Positions 34,810 to 43,948 of a stretch of DNA of 64,000 nucleotides are shown here, piece after piece (positions within the stretch are counted from its first letter, which is position 1; each line of letters opens with the position of its first letter). The DNA is from Achromobacter kerstersii. Its GTDB lineage: Bacteria > Pseudomonadota > Gammaproteobacteria > Burkholderiales > Burkholderiaceae_B. A model generated the notes under the pieces. The model ran no database searches. It had not been told where the DNA came from and saw only the letters and a list, made by a program, of their open reading frames with translations. The DNA lies in contig NZ_CADIJQ010000008.1 of NCBI RefSeq assembly GCF_902859595.1, forward strand, positions 62,001 to 126,000, written 5' to 3'. A program made the position numbers and the translations under genes.

Positions 34810-35835
34810 TCAACGCAGGAATTGCGTGTACCAGGGCATGGCCACTTCCAGGCCTTGCAGCACGGTGTGTGACGGCGCATAGCCCAGCAGACGGCCGGCC
34901 TTGCTGACGTCGGCCTGCGAGTGGCGCACGTCGCCCGCGCGGAAGTCGGCATACACCGGCTTCTTGGCGTAGGTCACGCTTTGGTTGCCCAGCGCCTTGA
35001 CCAGGAATCCGAACAGGTCGTTCAACGTGCTGCGGCCACTGACGGCCACGTTGTAGACCTGGTTGCGGGCTTCCGGCGGGGCCATTGCGGCCAGCAGGTT
35101 GGCTTGCACCGCGTTATCCACAAAGCAGAAATCGCGGCTGGTTTCGCCGTCGCCGTTGATGGTGACGTCGTCGCCCTTGATCATCGCGGCGGTCCACTTC
35201 GGGATCACGGCGGCGTAGGCGCCGTCCGGGTCCTGGCGTTTGCCGAACACGTTGAAATAGCGCAGGCCCACGGTTTCGAAGCCGTACGAACGGGCGAACA
35301 CGTCGGCGTACAGCTCGTTCACGTACTTGGTCACAGCGTACGGAGACAAAGGCTTGCCGATGTTCTCTTCCACCTTCGGCAACGCCGGGTGGTCGCCGTA
35401 CGTGGAGCTGGACGCGGCATACACGAACGACTTCACGCCGGCGTCGCGCGCGGCGACCAGCATGTTCAGAAAGCCGCCGATGTTCACTTCGTTCGTGGTG
35501 ATCGGGTCTTTCAACGAACGCGGCACGGAACCCAGCGCGGCTTGGTGCAACACGAAGTCCACGCCTTCCGTGGCGCGCTGGCAAGCGGCCAGGTCACGGA
35601 TATCGCCTTCAACAAAGTTGAAGCGCGCCCATTGCTCAGGCGACACCGAGTCGCGCACTTCATCCAGATTGCGCTGGTGGCCGGTGGCGAAGTTATCCAG
35701 GCCGGTGACGGTCTGGTTCAGTTTCAGCAGCGTTTCCAGCAGGTTGGAGCCGATGAAGCCGGCGCAGCCGGTCACGAGCCACTTGCGCGGCGCGGCCGAC
35801 AGTTCCTGCTTGAGGGTCTCAAAACGTGTAGTCAT
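34810..35835 (-). CDS. wbpP: UDP-N-acetylglucosamine 4-epimerase (WbpP/TviC type)
   Basis: This 341-residue extended SDR enzyme has the same length as WbpP. The NAD motif is [20 protein letters not shown] near residue 20. The catalytic YxxxK is in [18 protein letters not shown] near 165, with Ser in [31 protein letters not shown] is a hallmark of the WbpP/TviC group, which prefers acetylated substrates. It makes UDP-GalNAc from UDP-GlcNAc (or the acid form of each). It is 10 nt downstream of wbpO and is translationally coupled to the flippase. Confidence 0.92.
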   Translation of the reverse strand: MTTRFETLKQELSAAPRKWLVTGCAGFIGSNLLETLLKLNQTVTGLDNFATGHQRNLDEVRDSVSPEQWARFNFVEGDIRDLAACQRATEGVDFVLHQAALGSVPRSLKDPITTNEVNIGGFLNMLVAARDAGVKSFVYAASSSTYGDHPALPKVEENIGKPLSPYAVTKYVNELYADVFARSYGFETVGLRYFNVFGKRQDPDGAYAAVIPKWTAAMIKGDDVTINGDGETSRDFCFVDNAVQANLLAAMAPPEARNQVYNVAVSGRSTLNDLFGFLVKALGNQSVTYAKKPVYADFRAGDVRHSQADVSKAGRLLGYAPSHTVLQGLEVAMPWYTQFLR

Positions 35836-35845
35836 GGCGCAATCC

Positions 35846-37123
35846 TTACAGACGCAGATCGGATTCGGCGGGCGACAGCACGTACTTCAAGTCGTACAGG
35901 ATGTGTTGCGCCTTGCCCAGCTTGCGGATGCCTTCGGCGCCCATGGCCTTGAATTGGTTGTGCGCCACCGCGAGGATGACGGCGTCGTACTTGCCTTCCT
36001 CGGGCTTGGCGACCGGGGTCAGGCCGTATTCATGCACGGCTTCCTCCGGGTCGACCCACGGGTCGTACACGTCGACGTCGACGTTGTAGTCGCCCAGTTC
36101 ACGCACGATGTCCACGATGCGCGTGTTGCGCAAGTCGGGGCAGTTTTCCTTGAACGCCAGGCCCATGACCAGCACGCGCGCGCCTTGCACATGGATGCGC
36201 TGCTTGGTCATGGCCTTGACCAGCTGCGACACCACGTAGCCGCCCATCGAGTCATTCAGGCGGCGGCCCGCCAGGATGATCTCGGGGTGGTAGCCGATGG
36301 ATTGCGCTTTGTGGGTCAGGTAGTACGGGTCCACGCCGATGCAGTGGCCGCCCACCAGGCCCGGACGGAACGGCAGGAAGTTCCACTTGGTGCCGGCAGC
36401 TTGCAGCACGGCCTCGGTGTCGATGCCCATCTTGTTGAAGATCAGGGCCAGTTCGTTGATCAGCGCAATGTTCACGTCGCGCTGCGTGTTCTCGATCACC
36501 TTGGCGGCTTCGGCCACGCGGATGCTGGACGCCTTGTGCGTGCCGGCGGTGATGATTTCCTTGTACAGCTGGTCGACCAGTTCGGCGACGTCAGGCGTGG
36601 AGCCGGAGGTGACCTTCTTGATCGTGCTGACGCGGTGTTCTTTGTCGCCCGGGTTGATGCGCTCGGGGCTGTAGCCGGCGTAGAAGTCCACGTTGAACTT
36701 CAGGCCCGACACGCGTTCCAGCACCGGCACGCAATCTTCTTCGGTAGCGCCCGGATACACGGTCGATTCATAGATGACGATGTCGCCGCGCTTGAGCACG
36801 GCGCCGATCGTTTCGCTGGCCTTGACCAGCGGGGTCAGGTCGGGCTGCTTGTATTCGTCGATGGGCGTGGGCACGGTCACGATGAACACGTTGGCCTGGC
36901 CCAGTTCGGCGCGGTCGGCGGTATAGCTCAGCTGAGCGGCTTGGGCCAGCTCTTCGTCGCTGACTTCCAGCGTATGGTCGTGACCCGCTTTCAATGCGTC
37001 GATACGGCGCGTATTGATATCGAACCCGATGACCGAGCGCTTCTTGCCGAACTCCACCGCCAGGGGCAGACCGACGTAGCCAAGGCCAACGACAGCGAGT
37101 TTCACATCCTGAATTCGCAACAT
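35846..37123 (-). CDS. wbpO: UDP-N-acetyl-hexosamine 6-dehydrogenase (WbpO/TviB type)
   Basis: This 425-residue NAD-dependent nucleotide-sugar dehydrogenase oxidises C6 of the hexosamine to the uronic acid in two steps, giving UDP-GalNAcA or UDP-GlcNAcA. The NAD motif [20 protein letters not shown] is near residue 9. [19 protein letters not shown] is near 130, and the catalytic Cys lies in [19 protein letters not shown] near 264. It shows closest likeness to WbpO/TviB rather than UDP-glucose dehydrogenase (the PGATEEDC segment). It pairs with wbpP next door, and the operon likely starts upstream at the initiating transferase. Confidence 0.94.
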   Translation of the reverse strand: MLRIQDVKLAVVGLGYVGLPLAVEFGKKRSVIGFDINTRRIDALKAGHDHTLEVSDEELAQAAQLSYTADRAELGQANVFIVTVPTPIDEYKQPDLTPLVKASETIGAVLKRGDIVIYESTVYPGATEEDCVPVLERVSGLKFNVDFYAGYSPERINPGDKEHRVSTIKKVTSGSTPDVAELVDQLYKEIITAGTHKASSIRVAEAAKVIENTQRDVNIALINELALIFNKMGIDTEAVLQAAGTKWNFLPFRPGLVGGHCIGVDPYYLTHKAQSIGYHPEIILAGRRLNDSMGGYVVSQLVKAMTKQRIHVQGARVLVMGLAFKENCPDLRNTRIVDIVRELGDYNVDVDVYDPWVDPEEAVHEYGLTPVAKPEEGKYDAVILAVAHNQFKAMGAEGIRKLGKAQHILYDLKYVLSPAESDLRL

Positions 37124-37218
37124 AACTCTCCCTTCACCGTAGATCGACTACGGCATTTTAAATATGGTCGGGTGATTGATAACCGAGCCCCCGGCGGCAT
37201 TCGCCGGGGCACTCAAAA

Positions 37219-38325
37219 CTAATCCGAGGTCTTCAAAACGGACGGCAAGAGCAGCCATCCCGGACGGCGCCAGGACACCAGGCGCGCGTACAGCCAGATA
37301 TAGACGCTGGCGAACACCACCAGACTGGCGCAGAGCGCCCAGGCGTTGTCCCACCAGATGGTGGCCGGCACCAAACCGATCAACGCCAGCACCCACATGT
37401 AGGGCGACGCCATCGCGTTGCACAGCGCCGGCACCGCATGACGGCGGCCGCGGCTGAACGTCACACGAACCAGGCGGCGGAACACCAACTGGTGCAAGTG
37501 CAACGCATCCGGCTGATCAACCGGCACGCCACGCTTGAAGCGGCGGCGCCAGATCGAAAAGCCCGTTTCGAATACCGGGTAAAACAGCACGGCCAAGGCG
37601 TAGAACGGCGACACCGAGGGGTTGCGCACCACCAGCAACACCGCCAGCTCGGCCAGCATGAAGCCCAGGAAGTACGCGCCGCCATCGCCCAGGAACACGC
37701 GGCCAAACGGGAAGTTCCAAACCAGGAACCCCAAGGTGGCCGAGGCCAAGGCCGCGGAAATCAGGAAGATCGGCACGTCGCCCACTTGCAGCGCCACCAA
37801 GCTGATCGACACCGCCATCAACGTGGCGACCATGCCGGCCAAGCCGTTCATGCCGTCAACGATGTTCAGCGCGTGCGTACAGCCGCCCACCGCAAACATG
37901 GTGAACAGCAGCGACACGGGCCAATAGGACAGCACGTAATCCACCGGCGCCATGCCGACACGGCTGACGCCGCCCAGCAGCCACCACGCGATTGCGGCCG
38001 ACAAAAATGCCGCCAGCAAACGCTTGCTGGCGCCGATATCTTTGGTGATGTCTTCGAGCAAGCCCGCGACGAACACCGGCAAGGCGGCAACGAACAGCGC
38101 CGGCCAAAGCCAGGTCAGGGTCATGTTTGCGGGGCCCAGCACAAGCAGGCCCAGCAGCGTGCCGGCAAGCACGGCCAAACCGCCGACGCGAGGCGTGGCG
38201 CGGGAATGGTTGGCTTGCGGTTTATTGAGGTCGCTGTCGCCGGTAAAACGGCCATGCCAGCGTTCCGACCAGACGATCGCCCCGCCAACAAGGAACGCGA
38301 CCACGCATATGTACAGCCAGGTCAC
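37219..38325 (-). CDS. Undecaprenyl-phosphate sugar-1-phosphate transferase (WecA/WbpL type)
   Basis: This 368-residue polytopic membrane enzyme starts glycan assembly by moving a HexNAc-1-phosphate from UDP-sugar to undecaprenyl phosphate. It has about 11 helices. Catalytic Asp motifs are present: VAGLLEDITKD near residue 86, ALNIVDGMNGLAG near 152 and RVFLGDGGAYFLGF near 210. The cytoplasmic HLHQ motif (PDALHLHQLVFRR) is near 275. It begins the surface-sugar cluster, 95 nt before wbpO on the same strand. Which HexNAc it uses is not shown; WecA and WbpL relatives use GlcNAc or FucNAc. Confidence 0.92.
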   Translation of the reverse strand: MTWLYICVVAFLVGGAIVWSERWHGRFTGDSDLNKPQANHSRATPRVGGLAVLAGTLLGLLVLGPANMTLTWLWPALFVAALPVFVAGLLEDITKDIGASKRLLAAFLSAAIAWWLLGGVSRVGMAPVDYVLSYWPVSLLFTMFAVGGCTHALNIVDGMNGLAGMVATLMAVSISLVALQVGDVPIFLISAALASATLGFLVWNFPFGRVFLGDGGAYFLGFMLAELAVLLVVRNPSVSPFYALAVLFYPVFETGFSIWRRRFKRGVPVDQPDALHLHQLVFRRLVRVTFSRGRRHAVPALCNAMASPYMWVLALIGLVPATIWWDNAWALCASLVVFASVYIWLYARLVSWRRPGWLLLPSVLKTSD

Positions 38326-38668
38326 AAGATCACCTCTGGTTGGTCTATCGAGACAGGCCCGCCATTATCGGGGGCAGGTGTAACGCCCATATATGGGAGC
38401 GATAAGGAAGTGCAATTCACAGGCACGAAACGTAACACCCGAATTTGGGCTGTTCGAAAGCCAACCCGCCGTGGCCGGGAAGGGGCGGATGCAACAACAC
38501 CGCGAACGCGCGGAAGGTCAGGTTTCATGCGAAGGATTGTAGAGCTTTCCGCCTCGGAACACGCGAAATATCCCAGGGAAAACGCGGATGCCGCCATAGG
38601 GAGGAGACGGCGAATGGCCGCACTGGCGGTGTCGCGCCTCTTAAAAATAGGGACGGATTATTTTGACG
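38326..38668. other. Leader/promoter region of the surface-sugar operon
   Basis: This stretch of 343 nt lies between the small-RNA terminator and the initiating transferase. I see no gene. On the minus strand a TACAAT -10 box lies at 38541-38536, with no clear -35 box at 17 nt, so the operon promoter may need an activator. The leader to the start codon would be over 200 nt. Confidence 0.45.
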
Positions 38669-38701
38669 TAAAAAAAAGCCCGAGATCGTGAGATCTCGGG
38701 C
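38669..38701 (-). terminator. Strong intrinsic terminator of the small RNA
   Basis: A perfect 10-bp stem (GCCCGAGATC with GATCTCGGGC, 4-nt loop) is followed on the minus strand by eight T. There is no T-tract on the plus-strand side. Confidence 0.88.
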
Positions 38702-38816
38702 TAAATCCACCAAAGGAGGAGGGTGGAGGAGACAACCGTGGCATGTTGGGAGCTGACCTTCTGCTCGCTGCGCTGTCGGGGTTTTGCACCGCGCCGACTG
38801 CGTTTCAACATCCGAT
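38669..38816 (-). ncRNA. Candidate small RNA with anti-Shine-Dalgarno loop
   Basis: I predict an RNA of about 148 nt on the minus strand, from a promoter at 38851-38823 to an intrinsic terminator. An outer helix AUGUUG (38811-38806) with CAACAU (38748-38743) closes a junction holding two hairpins. One has arms 38802-38794 and 38779-38771 (8 of 9 pairs); the other is GAGC/GCUC (38766-38763 and 38753-38750). A third hairpin, UCCACC/GGUGGA (38727-38706), shows CUCCUCC in its 10-nt loop, and a second CUCCUCC lies just upstream. The terminator hairpin follows. No good reading frame fits. Such C-rich loops pair with ribosome-binding sites in other bacteria. The sequence matches no RNA family I can name. 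Confidence 0.7.
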
Positions 38817-38822
38817 GAGTGA

Positions 38823-38851
38823 ATAGTACCGAGGTTTTTTGTGCGTTGCAA
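38823..38851 (-). promoter_or_regulatory. Sigma-70 promoter of the small RNA
   Basis: There is a TTGCAA -35 box (38851-38846) and a TACTAT -10 box (38828-38823), separated by exactly 17 nt. An AT-rich stretch (AAAAAATTCT) just upstream could act as an UP element. The predicted start is near 38816. Confidence 0.75.
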
Positions 38852-38974
38852 GAATTTTTTCAATCTCTTTAGAAGGCCAGATTTCACGTTGCGTTTTTGC
38901 CGCAAATTTCAATCCGACCCTCTGAAGACCCGCACAAACAATAGGTCTAGCCAAAAAAAGGGTTTTTGCCGAAT

Positions 38975-38999
38975 GGGTAAACCCCTTGGGGATTTACCC
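38975..38999. repeat. Inverted repeat downstream of coq7
   Basis: GGGTAAACCCC and GGGGATTTACCC pair with one bulged A and a 2-nt centre. On the minus strand a run of seven T (38959-38953) follows about 15 nt later, so this may be a weak terminator for coq7. The rest of 38852-39105 shows no gene. Confidence 0.45.
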
Positions 39000-39105
39000 T
39001 GAACGGCACCGGGTAATCCCACCCTGTTTTTTGCACCAGATCAGTGCGCCGCGCACCACAACGTTGCGGAATTTGCGCACTGCAACATTTTAGCAACCGC
39101 CGATG

Positions 39106-39783
39106 TCAGATCCAGTACGCCGTCGTCGTCATGACCTTGGACATCGCGCGCATGGCCGTCTTTACTGGGCCCGGCAGCGGCACGCCCCCTGCCCGCTCGG
39201 CGCTGGCGCGGTGCTCGGCCTCGTCATCCTTCATCTTTCGGACGATTTCGCGCGAGCGCTCGTCTTGCACCGGTAAGGTGCGTAAATGTTCTTCCAGATG
39301 GGCCTCGACCTGCCGCTCGGTTTCGGCCATGAAGCCCAAATTTTTTGGCACGCCGGCCACGCTGGCCAGCACGCCCATGGCAAACGAACCCGCGTACCAG
39401 ACCGGATTCAGCAGGCTGGGCCGGCTGTTCAGCTCGGTCAATCGCTCGTTGCACCAGACCAGATGGTCCACTTCTTCCGACGCAGCGTTCAGCAGCAACT
39501 CGCGCGGAGCGGGTTCGCGGCACACAGACGCCTGCCCCCGATACAACGCCTGCGCGCAGACCTCGCCCACATGGTTCACCCGCATCAAGCCCGCTGCGTG
39601 GCGTTTTTCCTGCACGGACAGGGTATCCGGCGCCTCGGGGGCCTTGGCGGGATAGGGCCGGCCGGCGGTGGCGCTGTTGGACAGCACGCGCAGCGCGCGG
39701 TCGGCTTCGGCCAGCAAGGCATCCAGGGGGCTCGTCCGGCGCAGGAAGGAAACAGGGCCGGATCGGGACAGGGCGGTGGACAT
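39106..39783 (-). CDS. coq7: Demethoxyubiquinone hydroxylase
   Basis: This 225-residue carboxylate-bridged di-iron enzyme adds the last ring hydroxyl in ubiquinone synthesis. Iron ligands are visible in [16 protein letters not shown] near residue 70, the [13 protein letters not shown] stretch near 105, [15 protein letters not shown] near 155, and [16 protein letters not shown] near 187. The start [14 protein letters not shown] at 39783 is reasonable, and the N-terminal 60 residues are variable in the family. It is divergent from the OsmC gene with a 123-nt shared upstream region. Confidence 0.94.
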   Translation of the reverse strand: MSTALSRSGPVSFLRRTSPLDALLAEADRALRVLSNSATAGRPYPAKAPEAPDTLSVQEKRHAAGLMRVNHVGEVCAQALYRGQASVCREPAPRELLLNAASEEVDHLVWCNERLTELNSRPSLLNPVWYAGSFAMGVLASVAGVPKNLGFMAETERQVEAHLEEHLRTLPVQDERSREIVRKMKDDEAEHRASAERAGGVPLPGPVKTAMRAMSKVMTTTAYWI

Positions 39784-39906
39784 GGACTACTCCTCGAGAA
39801 GACTGGCGCGCACACCCCTGATGCGGGGCGGGGCTCTCGTGCCTGGAATTGTACGCAACAGGTATCATCAGCCATTGACTGCGCTCAAAGCTCAAGGACA
39901 CTCGAA

Positions 39907-40350
39907 ATGGAATGCACGATCGACTGGGGCGGCCCCAATGGCATGCTCTTTACCGCCAGCACCGGCAGCGGCCATGTGGCCGTGATGGATGGCGCTGTAG
40001 ACGGCGGCGGACACAATCTGGCCCCCCGCCCGATGGAAATGCTGCTGGCCGGCACCGGCGGCTGCACGGCCTATGACGTGGTGCTGATCCTGAAACGTGG
40101 CCGCCATGCGGTCACGGGTTGCAGCGTCAAGCTCCAGGCGGATCGCGCCGATACCGACCCGAAGGTCTTCACCCGCATCCATTTCGCATTCACCGTCACC
40201 GGCCGCAATCTGCCGCAAGCCGCCGTCGAACGCGCGGTGCAGTTGTCGCACGAGAAGTACTGCTCGGCCTCGGCCATGCTGGAAAAGACCGCGGCCATGA
40301 CGTTCTCGGTTGAAATCGTCGACACGCAGGAAGCGCCCGCCGCTGCCTGA
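39907..40350 (+). CDS. OsmC-family protein
   Basis: This 147-residue protein of the OsmC/YhfA type starts at ATG 39907; the longer open frame lies antisense to coq7. It begins [18 protein letters not shown] and has [26 protein letters not shown] with the first conserved Cys. A second Cys follows near residue 118 in [13 protein letters not shown]. Two such Cys in OsmC proteins form the peroxidatic pair that reduces organic hydroperoxides, but the YhfA branch has no proven activity. It lies 8 nt before thyA and probably shares its message. Confidence 0.9.
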   Translation: MECTIDWGGPNGMLFTASTGSGHVAVMDGAVDGGGHNLAPRPMEMLLAGTGGCTAYDVVLILKRGRHAVTGCSVKLQADRADTDPKVFTRIHFAFTVTGRNLPQAAVERAVQLSHEKYCSASAMLEKTAAMTFSVEIVDTQEAPAAA

Positions 40351-40358
40351 GGACCGCC

Positions 40359-41330
40359 ATGAAACAATATCTAGACCTCGTTCAATCCATCCTGGACACC
40401 GGCTCGTGGCAGGAAAACCGAACGGGCATCCGCACGATCAGCATGCCGGGCGCGTCGCTGCGCTTTGACCTGCAAAAAGGCTTCCCCGCCGTCACCACCA
40501 AGAAGCTGGCCTTCAAGTCCGCCATCGGTGAAATGGTGGGTTTCATGCGGGCCTCGCGCAGCGCCGCGGAATTCCGTGAACTGGGCTGCAAGGTCTGGGA
40601 CCAGAACGCCAACGAGAACAGCCAGTGGCTGGCCAACCCGTACCGCGAAGGCCCGGACGACCTGGGCCCCGTGTACGGCGTGCAATGGCGCCAGTGGCCT
40701 GCCTATAAGGTATTGGACGCCAGCCGCCCGGCCCAGATCGAAGACGCCTTGTCGCGCGGCTACGCCAAGGTCTCTGACCTGAATGAAGGCGGCGTGCCGA
40801 AGGTGCTGATGTACAAGGCCGTGGACCAGTTGCGTCAATGCCTGGACACCATCCATGAACGCCCGGGCGACCGCCGCATCCTGTTCCACGGCTGGAACTG
40901 GGCGCAGATCGAAGAAATGGCGCTGCCGCCCTGCCATCTGCTCTATCAATTCCTGCCCAACGCGACCACGCGCGAGATCTCGCTCTGCCTGTACATCCGT
41001 TCCAACGATGTCGGGCTGGGCACGCCGTTCAATCTGACGGAAGGCGCCGCGCTGCTGCATCTGGTGGGCCGCCTGACCGGCTACACCCCGCGCTGGTTCA
41101 CGTACTTCATTGGCGACGCGCACATCTACGAAAACCACCTGCCGATGCTGCGCGAACAGCTCACCCGCGAGCCTTACGAATCGCCCAAGCTGGTGCTGTC
41201 TGATCGCATCCCCGATTTCGCCGTCACGGGCCGCTACGAACCCGAATGGCTGGAAAAGGTGGAACCGGGCGATTTCTCGTTGTCCGGCTACACGCATCAC
41301 GCCCCCCTCACCGCGCCCATGGCCGTGTAA
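40359..41330 (+). CDS. thyA: Thymidylate synthase
   Basis: This 323-residue enzyme methylates dUMP to dTMP with methylene-tetrahydrofolate. Key parts are [18 protein letters not shown] near residue 23 (phosphate Arg), the catalytic Cys in [15 protein letters not shown] near 192, the [20 protein letters not shown] stretch, and [17 protein letters not shown] near 253. It is longer than the 264-residue E. coli form by an insertion in the first half, as in several other bacteria. folA, which regenerates tetrahydrofolate after this reaction, lies 2.6 kb downstream, with a c-di-GMP gene between. Confidence 0.96.
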   Translation: MKQYLDLVQSILDTGSWQENRTGIRTISMPGASLRFDLQKGFPAVTTKKLAFKSAIGEMVGFMRASRSAAEFRELGCKVWDQNANENSQWLANPYREGPDDLGPVYGVQWRQWPAYKVLDASRPAQIEDALSRGYAKVSDLNEGGVPKVLMYKAVDQLRQCLDTIHERPGDRRILFHGWNWAQIEEMALPPCHLLYQFLPNATTREISLCLYIRSNDVGLGTPFNLTEGAALLHLVGRLTGYTPRWFTYFIGDAHIYENHLPMLREQLTREPYESPKLVLSDRIPDFAVTGRYEPEWLEKVEPGDFSLSGYTHHAPLTAPMAV

Positions 41331-41752
41331 GATCGCGCCCGGCTTGCCGACTCCGGCAATCCGGGACGCGACCCCTAACCGCCGCTGGCGCCGCCGCGGC
41401 GGGTTTGCCGCGCTCGTCGGCCTTAAGTGAAGATTGGTGAGCTTCTGGAAGCGCGATTTCGGTATAACCCATCCCTTAGCCACGGACGCGCGTCCAGAGT
41501 TTCGCGCGCGCCCAGGCTTCCGACCGGCCCATGCCGCGCCGCGCCTGTCGCTTGCCGCAATGCAGCGCGGCACACCCGGCAGCGCCAACCGCAGGCCATG
41601 CCCGCCGCATCCCCCTTCCCGACAAGAGAGTACGTAAATCGCCAGCGTCGACTGAAGCAGTGTCTTACGACCCAATTGCAACGGTTGACTACTAATTGAT
41701 TTGATTTGAGGCCGGCGCGACAGCAGCAAGCGCTCAGGACAGGACCCCACAC
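41331..41752 (+). other. Intergenic region before the c-di-GMP gene
   Basis: This stretch of 422 nt has no convincing gene. The first part is GC-rich with short hairpins (around 41383-41405) but no T-tract. The part at 41675-41712 is AT-richer with a TTGACT-like -35 box but no good -10, so the promoter of the next gene is unclear. Confidence 0.45.
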
Positions 41753-43816
41753 ATGCTCGTTGGAACTTATAACCCTTCGCTCGTCCTCGTATCCCTAGGG
41801 GTCGCCATCCTGGCGTCATATACGGCGTTGGGCATGGCCAATCGCGTAAGGGCCTCGAACGGGCTGCCAGCCGCGCGCTACTGGTTGGCAGGGGGTGCGT
41901 TCGCCATGGGCATCGGCATCTGGTCCATGCACTTTGTCGGCATGCTGGCCTTCAATCTGCCCATTCCCATGGGCTACGACCTGCCGCTCACCGCCTTGTC
42001 GCTAGCCATCGCCATCGGCTGCTCGGCCTTTGCTCTGTGGATTGTCTGCAAGGACGAGCTGCCCTGGACCAGACTGGTGGCGGGCGCCCTGCTGATGGGC
42101 GCGGGCATTGCCGCGATGCATTACCTGGGTATGGCCGCCATGCGGATGGCGCCCGGCATCGACTACGACCCCAAATGGTTCGCACTGTCGATCGGGATTG
42201 CCGTGGCCGCCTCGGGCGCCGCGCTGTGGATTACCTACCGGCTGCGCCATGACGGGCCGCGCGTGGCCTTGTCCCGCCCGTTGGCGTCCGTCGTCATGGG
42301 CATCGCCATCGTGGGCATGCATTATTCGGGCATGGAAGCAGCAAGTTTTCCTGCCGGCAGCATCTGCATGGCCGCCGACGGCGGCATCTCGGCCGGCTGG
42401 CTGGCCATTGCCGTTACCGCCGTCACGCTGAGCGTGCTGGCCATCGCGCTGGTCGTGGCCGTGCTGGACAACCGGCTGGAGGCGCGCACGTCGGCGCTGG
42501 CCTCTTCGTTGGCCGAAGCCAACGAAGAGCTCGTGCAACTGGCGCTGCATGACACGCTGACCAAGCTGCCCAACCGCATCCTGCTTGAAGACCGAATGGA
42601 GCAGGCGATTGAAAGCGCGAGCCGCCGCAAGGGCTATTTCGCGGTGCTGTTCTTCGACCTGGATGGCTTCAAGGCGGTCAACGACGCCTATGGCCACCAC
42701 ACCGGCGACGCGCTGCTGATCGACCTGGCCCAACGCATCCGCCAGGCGCTGCGCACGCAGGACACCGTTGCCCGCCTGGGTGGCGACGAATTCATCGTGT
42801 TAAGCGAAGTCATCGAACCCACCGACGCCGCCAACGTGGCCGACCGCCTGATCGAAGCCATCGCCCGCCCCGTCATGGTCTATGGCCACGAAGTGCTGGT
42901 GACCTCCAGCGTGGGCATCGCCATCTACCCCAACGATGGCGAAGACACCCATACGCTGCTGACCAACGCCGACGCCGCGATGTATCACGCCAAGCGCCTG
43001 GGAGGCACCGGCTACAGCTTCTTCGAGCCGTCCATGAACGCGGACGCGCATGAACAGATCGAATTGCTGCACGACCTGCGGCTGGCGCAGGAACGCGGCC
43101 AGTTCGTGCTGCACTATCAGCCCAAGTACGAAGCGCCCGCCGGCCCCATCATGGGCGCCGAAGCGCTGCTGCGCTGGAACCATCCCACGCGCGGCCTGGT
43201 TGGGCCCGATCAGTTCATTCCCACGGCCGAAAAGACGGGCCTGATCCTGTCGATCGGGGAATGGGTCATCAACGAAGCCTGCCGCCAGATGCGGGAATGG
43301 ATCAACGCCGGCCAAGGCCACTGGACCATCGCCGTCAACATTTCGGCCTTGCAGTTCGCCCACGCCAGCCTGGTGGAAACCGTGCGCTCGGCACTGGCGC
43401 GCCACGATGTGCCGCCCGCCTGCCTGACCCTGGAAGTGACCGAATCCACCGCCATGCGCGACGCCGAAGCCAGCCTGGCCGTGCTCAAGCGCCTGTCGGG
43501 GCTGGGGGTCACCATTTCCATCGACGACTTCGGCACCGGCTATTCCAGCCTGCTGTATCTGAAGCGCCTGCCCGCCACCGAACTGAAGATTGACCGCGGC
43601 TTTGTGAACCAGCTGGAAAACGACAATGAGGACGCGGCCATTGTGTCCGCCATCGTCGCGCTGGCGCAGCAGCTGAATCTGCGGATCGTGGCCGAGGGCG
43701 TGGAAACCGCCGCACAACAGAAGTTCCTGACGGGCCTGGGTTGCGATTCGCTGCAAGGCTTCCTGCTGGGCCGCCCGATGCCGGCGACGGAATTCCTGGA
43801 ACACGCGGTAGGTTGA
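41753..43816 (+). CDS. MHYT-GGDEF-EAL cyclic-di-GMP protein
   Basis: This is a 687-residue membrane sensor. The N-terminal MHYT domain (residues about 1-240) has seven helices and three signature motifs, WSMHFVGM near 60, AAMHYLGM near 120 and VGMHYSGM near 184, thought to bind copper or sense oxygen, CO or NO. The GGDEF domain (about 255-425) keeps RLGGDEFIVLSE, and the EAL domain (about 430-685) keeps GAEALLRWNHP and the DDFGTGYSSLLYLKRLP loop. Both enzyme motifs are intact, so it could make or break c-di-GMP. The inhibitory RxxD site cannot be judged with certainty. The stop codon lies in a 13-bp tandem repeat. Confidence 0.95.
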   Translation: MLVGTYNPSLVLVSLGVAILASYTALGMANRVRASNGLPAARYWLAGGAFAMGIGIWSMHFVGMLAFNLPIPMGYDLPLTALSLAIAIGCSAFALWIVCKDELPWTRLVAGALLMGAGIAAMHYLGMAAMRMAPGIDYDPKWFALSIGIAVAASGAALWITYRLRHDGPRVALSRPLASVVMGIAIVGMHYSGMEAASFPAGSICMAADGGISAGWLAIAVTAVTLSVLAIALVVAVLDNRLEARTSALASSLAEANEELVQLALHDTLTKLPNRILLEDRMEQAIESASRRKGYFAVLFFDLDGFKAVNDAYGHHTGDALLIDLAQRIRQALRTQDTVARLGGDEFIVLSEVIEPTDAANVADRLIEAIARPVMVYGHEVLVTSSVGIAIYPNDGEDTHTLLTNADAAMYHAKRLGGTGYSFFEPSMNADAHEQIELLHDLRLAQERGQFVLHYQPKYEAPAGPIMGAEALLRWNHPTRGLVGPDQFIPTAEKTGLILSIGEWVINEACRQMREWINAGQGHWTIAVNISALQFAHASLVETVRSALARHDVPPACLTLEVTESTAMRDAEASLAVLKRLSGLGVTISIDDFGTGYSSLLYLKRLPATELKIDRGFVNQLENDNEDAAIVSAIVALAQQLNLRIVAEGVETAAQQKFLTGLGCDSLQGFLLGRPMPATEFLEHAVG

Positions 43817-43845
43817 AGCGGTAGGTTGAAGCGGTAGGTTGACGC
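43807..43845. repeat. Three 13-bp tandem repeats across a stop codon
   Basis: GGTAGGTTGAAGC at 43807-43819 and 43820-43832, then GGTAGGTTGACGC at 43833-43845. The first copy holds the TGA stop of the MHYT-GGDEF-EAL gene. Confidence 0.8.
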
Positions 43846-43948
43846 GGCCAATACGGCCGCACCGGACCTGACCGGGCGGCAGAATTTGCTACGCTTACGC
43901 CGTTGCGCTGGCCGACCCCCGGCCCGCCCCCAACCGTAGCAAGCCCGC

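Noticed and set aside
38525..38905. A 126-codon minus-strand frame across the small-RNA region
   Set aside because: It begins upstream of the -10/-35 boxes and runs through the terminator hairpin. A non-coding RNA explains the signals better.
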